Assembly (NCBI GenBank): GCA_905235695.1
Contig: CAJOMW010000090.1
Coordinates: 1-5,198 of the forward strand
From: an uncultured Clostridia bacterium
GTDB lineage: Bacteria > Bacillota > Clostridia > Oscillospirales > CAG-382
Length of the DNA stretch: 5,198 nt
Direction of reading: 5' to 3'
A program made the translations under genes and the position numbers. Below the pieces are notes generated by a model. That model saw only the letters and a list, made by a program, of their open reading frames with translations, made no database searches and was not told the DNA's origin. The first letter of the stretch is position 1. Each line of letters starts with the position of its first letter. Shown here piece by piece: positions 1 through 5,198 of this stretch.

Positions 1-234
1 TCCGAAGAGCTCGTCTCACTCGCATACGAAAAGACGGTATCAAAGATAAACAGACCTCAGATATCATATATGTCAAAGATACTCGAGAGCTGGTACGACA
101 AGGGACTTAAAACCCCCGAGGAAGTCGAAGAATATTTCAAAAACACGTCTGACCGCAAAAAGAAGCCCACCGGCGGCGACGGAAGACTTGACTTTGACCT
201 TGACGAAATATTTGAAAAGCCGAGCGCCGACTGA
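1..234 (+). CDS. DnaD-domain replication protein, C-terminal part (5' end outside window)
   Basis: The reading frame is open from base 1 to a TGA at 232-234 and gives the last 77 residues of a protein whose start lies to the left. The fragment matches the end of the DnaD/DnaB_2 domain. It has an LAYEKTV stretch (window residues 7-13), then the family's YxxxIxxxW motif (Y23, I27, W31), then GLKTPEEVEEYF (35-46). A charged linker follows, ending in an acidic DFDLDEIFEK segment (64-73) like the tail of many DnaD-domain proteins. In Firmicutes, DnaD acts with DnaA and DnaB in helicase loading and primosome assembly at oriC and stalled forks, and the YxxxIxxxW motif contributes to DNA binding. Whether this is the housekeeping DnaD or a phage-type or paralogous DnaD-domain protein cannot be told without the N-terminal winged helix. 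The next gene follows after 51 bases on the same strand with no terminator-like hairpin between, which suggests co-transcription. Confidence 0.8.
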   Translation, partial: SEELVSLAYEKTVSKINRPQISYMSKILESWYDKGLKTPEEVEEYFKNTSDRKKKPTGGDGRLDFDLDEIFEKPSAD

Positions 235-285
235 TGTATAAAGGGCGCATAAACCGATAATTTTACCACATAAAGGAGGTGCGCG

Positions 286-2484
286 ATGAAGATTAAGAGC
301 ATAAAAGCCGAATCCTTCGGAAAGCTGAAGGACGCTTCATTTGAATTTTCACCGAAAATAAATATCGTGTGCGGCGAAAACGAGTCCGGCAAAAGCTCGG
401 TAGGGCGCTTCGTGCGCTTCATGCTGTATGGCTTCACCTCGCGCGGCTCCGAAATATCAAATAACGACAAGAAAAAATATATGCCCTGGGACGAATCGGT
501 CTGCAAGGGGCAAATGGAGATAGAGCGCACAGACGGAGATAGCTTTTCCGTCAGGCGAGAGCAGGGCCAAAAGGGGCATTCTCTCATAGCTGACAAGGAC
601 GGAACTCCCGTGTTCACCGATAAGAGCGCAGGCGAGGTGTTCTTCGGCGTAGATGCGGACACGTTCGACAGGACGGCGCTTATAAGTGCGGGAGACGTCG
701 CTTTTGAAGACACCGAGGCACTTGCGGGTGCGGTAAAAAACATGGTCTTTTCCGCTGACAGCACGGTGGATTCCGACAAGGCTCTCAAAATTCTTGAAAA
801 CTATAAAAAATCAATACTCAGCAAAAATAAGAAGAGCGGGCGCCTTGCGGAGGCACGCCTTGAGAGGGAAGAACTCATAAGCCGCCAGAGAGAGGTAAGA
901 GAACTCCACAAGGAGCTTCTCGGAGCGCAGTCTAACCTTGAAAAGACGAGGGCGAGCATCGATCAGAACGCCGAGAAGCTGAAAAAGCTCGCCGAAGAGA
1001 GGGCAAACCTCGAATCGCTGAGAGCTTATGAGCTCACCAAAAAGATAGATGACGCAAAGTGCCGAGTCGATGAGAGCAGGAGCGAGTACGAGAAAAAGAG
1101 CATAGAGATGACTTTTGACTCATTTATCCCCGACAGGGCGTATCTTTCCGCAATGAATGACACCGCACTCGCCCTCGGCAAGGCGGATACGCTTCTCGAA
1201 TCGGCAAAGAGCGAGCTTGCGGCGGCAAGCGAAGCGCTCAGAACCTCGTTCAGGGACGCCGATCAGCTTAAATTCAACGGACTGCTCGACGATTCCGGAA
1301 AAAAGCCGAAGGATATTCTCGACGACATAGCCCTCTTGAAAAAAGAGCAAAAGAGCGCAAAAAAGACGGCAATAATACTGACTTTTCTCATAATAACTCT
1401 GCCGATAGCCGCATTTTTCTACGTAAAGAGCTCAAAAATAAAGAAGAAGCTCGCCGAGCTTTACTCGGCATTTGAGTGCGAAGACCTTCAGACCTTGGAG
1501 AAGAGACTTTCCGAGTACGACGCCTCCTCCTCCGCCGCCGACAGCGCAAAACAGCGCTGCAAGGCCGCAAAGGACGCCCTGGTCATCGCTGAAAACGCAA
1601 GGATGAAGTGCGCAGGAGAGCTTGCCGATATGCTCGATAAGACCGGGTGCGGAGTTTCCATATCCGACACATCCGCTCTTATGGATACTGCGCTCAGACA
1701 CGTAAAAAAGCTCGATTCCGACGTATCGGATCTCGAGCTGAAAAAGAACGCCCTCTCGTCTGCGGACGCAATCTATAATGGAATTTTAGCGTCGGTTCCG
1801 GACGTTGACGAGCTGCGTGAGAAGGCGGCAAAATACGATCCGGATATCCCGATAAGGGACGAGTCCAAGATAAAGATGGAATACGACTTCTGTACCAGCG
1901 CAAACTCGATCCTTGCCGACAAGGAGAGGGAGTACGAGAAGAAGACGGCGGTGCTTGCCGGAAATATGGAAAAGCCCGACGAGCTTGCTGCAAGGATAAA
2001 TCTTCTGAGCGAAGAGATAAGCAGGCTCGAGCTGAATTACGATGCGCTCGACCTTGCCTCAGGCTCCATAGAGCTCGCTCACGAAAGAATGCGCGGGAAT
2101 TTCTCTCCGCGTCTGACTTCTCGTGCGTCCGAGCTCTTCAAGGAGATAACGGGCGGAAAATACGAGGGACTGTTCGTCGACAAGGACTTCGGACTGACCT
2201 TCCTTGAAACGGGATCGTCAACTCCGAGAAGCGTCGAGTATCTCAGCAGCGGAGCGCTTGACGCGGCGTACCTCTCGCTTCGCATAGCGCTTGCGGATAT
2301 GCTTTACGACGAGACGCCGGTACTGGTCTTTGACGATGCATTTGTGCGCTTTGACAGACCGCGCCTTGAAAAGATATGCGGCGTGCTTCTCAAAATATCG
2401 GAAAAATATCAGATAATAGTGCTCTCCTGCAGGGATACCGAGAGCGAGATACTCAAAGATAAGGCAAACGTAATAAGGATATAG
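286..2484 (+). CDS. SMC/Rad50-like ABC ATPase with split head and coiled-coil arms (YhaN/SbcC-type)
   Basis: This is a 732-residue protein. The ATG at 286 follows an excellent Shine-Dalgarno (AAAGGAGGT, 272-280), and the protein opens with the family's usual beta strand. Walker A is GENESGKS (30-37). The ABC signature is YLSSG (652-656), followed by the LDAAYLSLRIAL helix. Walker B is PVLVFDDAF (678-686), with D683 and D684. This is the split-head layout of RecN, SbcC, Rad50 and YhaN proteins, in which N- and C-terminal lobes join to form one ATPase head. Residues about 165-355 and 385-600 are rich in K/E/R heptad-like helix and form two antiparallel coiled-coil arms. Between them is one hydrophobic stretch (about 361-380) flanked by lysines, where Rad50 would carry a CxxC zinc hook and YhaN a membrane segment. 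No CxxC hook is present. At 732 residues it is shorter than typical SbcC or YhaN (about 950-1050). The Q-loop glutamine and the H-loop histidine appear replaced by A135 and R716. The probable role is DNA-end processing or chromosome maintenance, possibly at the membrane. The usual SbcD/YhaO nuclease partner is not visible. The fold is secure; the exact function is inferred. Confidence 0.85.
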   Translation: MKIKSIKAESFGKLKDASFEFSPKINIVCGENESGKSSVGRFVRFMLYGFTSRGSEISNNDKKKYMPWDESVCKGQMEIERTDGDSFSVRREQGQKGHSLIADKDGTPVFTDKSAGEVFFGVDADTFDRTALISAGDVAFEDTEALAGAVKNMVFSADSTVDSDKALKILENYKKSILSKNKKSGRLAEARLEREELISRQREVRELHKELLGAQSNLEKTRASIDQNAEKLKKLAEERANLESLRAYELTKKIDDAKCRVDESRSEYEKKSIEMTFDSFIPDRAYLSAMNDTALALGKADTLLESAKSELAAASEALRTSFRDADQLKFNGLLDDSGKKPKDILDDIALLKKEQKSAKKTAIILTFLIITLPIAAFFYVKSSKIKKKLAELYSAFECEDLQTLEKRLSEYDASSSAADSAKQRCKAAKDALVIAENARMKCAGELADMLDKTGCGVSISDTSALMDTALRHVKKLDSDVSDLELKKNALSSADAIYNGILASVPDVDELREKAAKYDPDIPIRDESKIKMEYDFCTSANSILADKEREYEKKTAVLAGNMEKPDELAARINLLSEEISRLELNYDALDLASGSIELAHERMRGNFSPRLTSRASELFKEITGGKYEGLFVDKDFGLTFLETGSSTPRSVEYLSSGALDAAYLSLRIALADMLYDETPVLVFDDAFVRFDRPRLEKICGVLLKISEKYQIIVLSCRDTESEILKDKANVIRI

Positions 2485-2509
2485 TTTTAATATCGAAAGG
2501 ATCTTTAAA

Positions 2510-2989
2510 ATGTCAATCGAAAGAGCGAGAGAATATCTGAAGAAATTCGGCGCGGACGGTCGGATAATGGAGTTTGAAACCTCCAGCGCGACTGTTGAGC
2601 TTGCGGCAAAGGCGATAGGCTGTGAGCCGTGCATGATAGCGAAATCCCTGACTTTTAACGTCGGAGGCGAGTGCGTTATGGTCGTGGTCGCAGGAGACGC
2701 AAAGGTGGACAACCGAAAGTTTAAGGAGACATTCGGAGTAAAGGCGAAGATGCTCAGTCCACAGGAGGTCGAAGAGATGGTCGGACACGGCGTCGGCGGA
2801 GTATGCCCGTTCGGAATAAACGACGGAGTAAAGGTGTACCTCGACGTTTCAATGAAGCGCTTTGATTACATATATCCGGCTTGCGGAAGCTCAAACAGCG
2901 CAATAAAGCTCAATATGTGCGAGATAGAGAAGTTTTCTGTGCCGATAGGCTGGGTGGACGTATGCAAGATCCCCGGAGAAGACGCCTAA
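2510..2989 (+). CDS. YbaK/EbsC-family aminoacyl-tRNA deacylase (trans-editing protein)
   Basis: This is a complete 159-residue single-domain protein, the normal size for free-standing YbaK/ProX-like editing proteins. The ATG at 2510 has a GAAAGGAT ribosome binding site at 2495-2502 and lies 25 bases after the upstream stop, so the two genes are probably co-transcribed. Family landmarks in order are TSSATVELAAKAIG (24-37), the IAKSL strand with the conserved lysine (K45), AGDAKVDNRKFK (61-72), the GVGGVCPFG loop (94-102, containing the GxxxP substrate loop), YLDVSMKRFDYIYPACGSSNS (110-130) and WVDVCK (148-153). Members hydrolyse mischarged aminoacyl-tRNAs in the cytosol; E. coli YbaK clears Cys-tRNA(Pro) and related domains clear Ala-tRNA(Pro) or Ser/Thr-tRNAs. 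This sequence belongs to the GGVCPFG/WVDVCK branch and is not close to E. coli YbaK itself, which has GGISPLG in the same loop, so its tRNA substrate cannot be assigned and no symbol is given. Its stop codon overlaps that of the convergent feoB gene. Confidence 0.9.
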   Translation: MSIERAREYLKKFGADGRIMEFETSSATVELAAKAIGCEPCMIAKSLTFNVGGECVMVVVAGDAKVDNRKFKETFGVKAKMLSPQEVEEMVGHGVGGVCPFGINDGVKVYLDVSMKRFDYIYPACGSSNSAIKLNMCEIEKFSVPIGWVDVCKIPGEDA

Positions 2990-5109
2990 AGCCCGAATAT
3001 GCCGAGCACTCCCGATGCCGCAAAGCACATAGACAGACCGCATAATGTGGGAATCACAAACGACAGAGCAGTCCATTTGAGGCTGCCTGTCTCTTTTTTT
3101 ATCGTCATAAGAGTAGTGGCGCACGGAAAGTGAAACAGCGCAAACAGAATGGTGCACAGTGCGGTTTTTATATTCCAGCCGTTTGATACGAGCAGAGAAA
3201 ACAGCTGAGTAGGTTCAAGCTCGCTCAAAGTGCCTCCGGCAATATACGCCATTATCATTACCGGCACGACTATTTCATTAGCCGGAAGCCCGAGAATGAA
3301 CGCCATGAGTATAACGCCGTCAAGCCCGAACAGAGAGGCAAACGGATTTAGAAATCCCACGCACGTCTGAAGAATCGTGCTCCCGCCGATTTTTACGTTT
3401 GCCATTGTCCATATAATAAGCCCTGCCGGAAGCGCGGCGACTACCGCCCGTCCGAGAACGAAAAGGGTCCTGTCGAGAAACGAGCGCACTATGACGGAAA
3501 GTATCTTAGGACATCTGTACGGGGGAAGCTCTATGGTGAAGGCGGACGGCTCGCCTTTGAGAAGCGTCCTTGACAGCAGATATGAAACGAGGAGAGTTAC
3601 AAGGAGCGTGAGCACGATAAACAGCGCAAACAGCAGAGCGGAAAGGACCGACTGCGCCGCTCCGCTCCCGAATACGAAGAACATGGAAATCATGGTTATG
3701 AGTATCGGAAAACGCCCGTTGCAGGGGACAAGACTGTTTGTCAGGATCGCAATAAGGCGCTCCCGCGGCGAATCTATTATCCTGCACCCGACGACGCCTG
3801 CCGCATTGCAGCCGAATCCCATGCACATAGTGAGTGCCTGTTTTCCGCAGGCATTGCACTTTGCAAAGCCGCGGTCGAGGTTGTACGCAATTCTCGGCAG
3901 AACGCCTATATCCTCGAGCAGAGTAAACATCGGAAAGAATATCGCCATCGGCGGAAGCATCACCGATACCACCCACGCCATTACTCTGTATGCGCCGTTT
4001 ATGAGTATATCCGATATTACTTCTGGAACGCCGATAAGGATCGCCTTTTCATAGAGAAAGTCCTGAACGGAAAAGAGAGCGCCGGAAATGATGGCGGAAG
4101 GGTAGTTTGCGCCGTATATCGTTATCCAGAATATCAGCGCGAGCATCAGGAGCATTATGGGAAAAGCGGTGTATTTTCCGGTAAGTATCCTGTCGGCCGC
4201 AGAGCGCGGAGAGCGATTTTTGACCTTTTGCAAAGTAACTTCGCCGCATATTTTCTCAGCGCTTGCGGAAAGTCCGCTCGCTATCCTGTCGCAGAAGTCC
4301 TGCGTGCTCACATTCTTCTCGCCAAGGTACTCCTTTGCCTTCTCAAATGCGGCAGCGACTTCTCCGTCGGATAAAAATTCGGTTTTGCAGTGCTTTTCCA
4401 GCCTTTGGAGCAGCTCCTCTTCTCCGGAAAGCATCCGCAAGGCCGTAAAACGAGCCGGAACGCCGTCGGGGAGGGCTTTCAAAAGTGGCTCCGTCAGAAT
4501 TTTGACGGCTTCCTCCACAATGTCGTCATAGCGCACCTCATATACTGCGCTTCTTTCCGAAGCGGCAGCGTCGATTATGCACTTCCTGAACACATCGAGC
4601 CCCTTTCCGCTTTTTGCCGTACAGCCGCAAACCGGCGCTTTAAGTATGTCCGACAGCTTTTCAAGGTCGTATTTTATGCCCCTCTTTTCCGCCTGGTCGA
4701 TAAGATTTACGCAAACGGTGATATTTCCCGTATACTCGGCTATCTGAAGCACCAGCCCGAGGTTTCTCTCAAGGCATACCGCGTCGCACACCACCGCAAC
4801 GCAGTCCGCACCCCCGAAAAGTATGAAGTCCCTTGCGACGCTCTCCTCCTCGCTCCTTGCGAGAAGGGAATATGTACCCGGAATGTCATAGATAAGTATG
4901 TCTTCGCCTTGGAATTGCGCCGTGCCGACCGCCGTCGATACGGTCTTGCCCGTCCAGTTGCCGGTGTGCTGGCGAAGCCCCGTGAGCGCATTGAAAATCG
5001 TGCTTTTTCCGACGTTCGGACTGCCGGCGAGAACCGCTTTGTATTTTGACGCTCCGCCGTCAGACGCCGACAGCAGTGAGCGACCTGTCGATGATTTTGT
5101 AAGCCCCAT
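2986..5109 (-). CDS. feoB: Ferrous iron transport protein B (FeoB)
   Basis: This is a complete 707-residue inner-membrane Fe(II) transporter. The ATG at 5107-5109 follows a GGGGG ribosome binding site (5117-5121), and the protein opens with MGLTKSSTG, typical of this clostridial FeoB subgroup. The N-terminal G domain shows G1 GSPNVGKST (29-37), switch I/G2 GNWTGKTV (50-57, G2 threonine T56), G3 DIPG (75-78), G4 NLID (135-138) and G5 CTAKSG (163-168). A helical GDI-like region spans about 185-305. The membrane domain from about 313 holds eight or so hydrophobic segments and two Gate regions. Conserved marks are PRIAYNLDRGF (405-415), MGFGCNAAGVVGCRIIDSPRER (430-451), VPCNGRFP (461-468), GLPANE (607-612) and FHFPCATTLMTIKKETGSLK (659-678). 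C434, C463 and C663 correspond to the conserved membrane cysteines of FeoB. Oddities are T53 where the usual motif is NWPG, and a CxxC (C418, C421) just before the first Gate core. FeoA and FeoC are not in view. The gene is complete and convergent with the plus-strand genes. Confidence 0.97.
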   Translation of the reverse strand: MGLTKSSTGRSLLSASDGGASKYKAVLAGSPNVGKSTIFNALTGLRQHTGNWTGKTVSTAVGTAQFQGEDILIYDIPGTYSLLARSEEESVARDFILFGGADCVAVVCDAVCLERNLGLVLQIAEYTGNITVCVNLIDQAEKRGIKYDLEKLSDILKAPVCGCTAKSGKGLDVFRKCIIDAAASERSAVYEVRYDDIVEEAVKILTEPLLKALPDGVPARFTALRMLSGEEELLQRLEKHCKTEFLSDGEVAAAFEKAKEYLGEKNVSTQDFCDRIASGLSASAEKICGEVTLQKVKNRSPRSAADRILTGKYTAFPIMLLMLALIFWITIYGANYPSAIISGALFSVQDFLYEKAILIGVPEVISDILINGAYRVMAWVVSVMLPPMAIFFPMFTLLEDIGVLPRIAYNLDRGFAKCNACGKQALTMCMGFGCNAAGVVGCRIIDSPRERLIAILTNSLVPCNGRFPILITMISMFFVFGSGAAQSVLSALLFALFIVLTLLVTLLVSYLLSRTLLKGEPSAFTIELPPYRCPKILSVIVRSFLDRTLFVLGRAVVAALPAGLIIWTMANVKIGGSTILQTCVGFLNPFASLFGLDGVILMAFILGLPANEIVVPVMIMAYIAGGTLSELEPTQLFSLLVSNGWNIKTALCTILFALFHFPCATTLMTIKKETGSLKWTALSFVIPTLCGLSMCFAASGVLGIFGL
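3062..3100 (+). terminator. Probable intrinsic terminator of the plus-strand operon, inside feoB
   Basis: On the plus strand, GACAG (3062-3066) pairs with CTGTC (3087-3091). After a bulged A at 3067, GCAG (3068-3071) pairs with CTGC (3083-3086). A T-G wobble (3072/3082) and a C-G pair (3073/3081) close a seven-base loop. This gives 11 pairs with one bulge. It is followed at once by TC and seven T residues (3094-3100), the form of a Rho-independent terminator. It begins 73 bases after the deacylase stop codon and is the only candidate terminator I found for the rightward genes. The same bases encode the conserved KKETGSLKWTALS segment of FeoB on the other strand, and the T run is its AAA AAA codons, so the match could be partly accidental. 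Confidence 0.55.
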
Positions 5110-5129
5110 ATTTTTTCCCCCTTTTAGGC

Positions 5130-5159
5130 AGTATATGAAAAAGCAGGGGAATAAGTTAA
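5130..5159 (-). promoter_or_regulatory. Possible feoB promoter (sigma-A type)
   Basis: Reading leftward on the minus strand, TTAACT (5159-5154) and TATACT (5135-5130) are separated by 18 bases and match the -35 and -10 consensus at 4/6 and 5/6 positions. Transcription would start near 5122-5124, giving a very short leader that begins just before the GGGGG ribosome binding site at 5121-5117. The -35 box overlaps the T-tract of the terminator to its right, so the two transcription units are packed together. No Fur-type or DtxR-type inverted repeat is apparent in these bases. The call rests on consensus matching in a short AT-rich gap, so it is tentative. Confidence 0.35.
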
Positions 5160-5192
5160 AAAAGGAAGCGCATCCGTGGTGGACGCGCTTCC
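5158..5192 (-). terminator. Intrinsic terminator of an unseen leftward gene upstream of feoB
   Basis: On the minus strand, an 8-bp perfect stem pairs GGAAGCGC (5185-5192) with GCGCTTCC (5164-5171). It continues past one A-C mismatch into three more pairs and a G-U pair, closing on a three-base loop. It is followed by six T residues (5163-5158). The polarity shows it ends a minus-strand transcript coming from beyond the right edge. It stands 49 bases before the feoB start codon, so feoB is probably transcribed separately. An alternative is a leader attenuator of feoB if transcription begins further right. Confidence 0.8.
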
Positions 5193-5198
5193 AATGGG

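Noticed and set aside
235..285. Possible promoter boxes (TATAAA at 237-242, GATAAT at 256-261) before the ATPase gene
   Set aside because: Neither has a -35-like hexamer at a proper distance. The gap contains only a strong ribosome binding site, so co-transcription with the DnaD gene is simpler.
57..788. Long 243-codon open frame on the minus strand across the DnaD tail and the start of the ATPase gene
   Set aside because: It lies opposite two well-supported genes, spans their junction, has no recognisable domain, and reads as serine/proline-rich mirror codons. I found no ribosome binding site that would favour it.
1521..1540. Short run of TCC and GCC triplets in the ATPase gene
   Set aside because: It simply encodes a few serines and alanines in a linker and is too short to be a meaningful repeat.
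2218..2712. 164-codon minus-strand open frame covering the ATPase end and the deacylase start
   Set aside because: It overlaps Walker B and the deacylase N-terminus and has no domain of its own.
2880..2891. Small inverted repeat (GCTT/AAGC) considered as a leftward terminator for feoB
   Set aside because: The stem is four base pairs with no following T run on the minus strand, and it lies in conserved deacylase codons.
3377..4054. 225-codon open frame on the plus strand within feoB
   Set aside because: It is antisense to the highly conserved membrane domain of FeoB, and the translation is an arginine/serine/threonine-rich shadow with no family resemblance.
4390..5049. 219-codon open frame on the plus strand within the FeoB G domain
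   Set aside because: The opposite strand carries all five GTPase motifs in order. The plus-strand product is an unrecognisable shadow.
5110..5198. Riboswitch or iron-responsive leader upstream of feoB
   Set aside because: The gap is too short and shows only a terminator-shaped hairpin with a T-tract and no conserved aptamer elements. A longer leader extending past the right edge cannot be excluded.

Overview
The window looks like ordinary chromosome from a low-to-mid-GC Firmicute, most likely an uncultured gut-type member of the Clostridia. Four things point there: a DnaD-family replication protein (a Firmicutes hallmark), a FeoB of the variant whose N-terminus reads MGLT.xSTG, strong GGAGG-type ribosome binding sites, and heavy use of ATA for isoleucine in all genes. 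Codon use looks uniform across the genes. I see no transposase, integrase, tRNA, rRNA, CRISPR array or long repeat.

Layout, left to right. Bases 1-234 (+) are the 3' end of a DnaD-domain gene. After a 51-base gap, bases 286-2484 (+) encode a 732-residue SMC/Rad50-like ABC ATPase: Walker A at the start, two coiled-coil arms with one short hydrophobic segment between them, and signature and Walker B motifs at the end. Only 25 bases later, bases 2510-2989 (+) encode a complete YbaK/EbsC-family aminoacyl-tRNA deacylase. These three genes probably form one rightward transcription unit. Its likely terminator (3062-3100) lies inside the coding region of the convergent neighbour.

Bases 2986-5109 (-) encode a complete 707-residue FeoB ferrous iron transporter with an N-terminal G-protein domain and a C-terminal membrane domain. 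Its stop codon overlaps that of the deacylase gene. The 89 bases upstream of feoB hold a possible promoter and a clear leftward intrinsic terminator (5158-5192), which ends an unseen gene beyond the right edge. feoB therefore probably starts its own transcript. No feoA is visible.

Functionally the window joins two unrelated blocks: replication, DNA maintenance and translation quality control on the plus strand, and iron uptake on the minus strand. No wholly new system is evident. The best leads are a terminator apparently encoded within conserved feoB codons, and an SMC-like ATPase with an unusual middle segment, altered ATPase loop residues and no adjacent nuclease partner.
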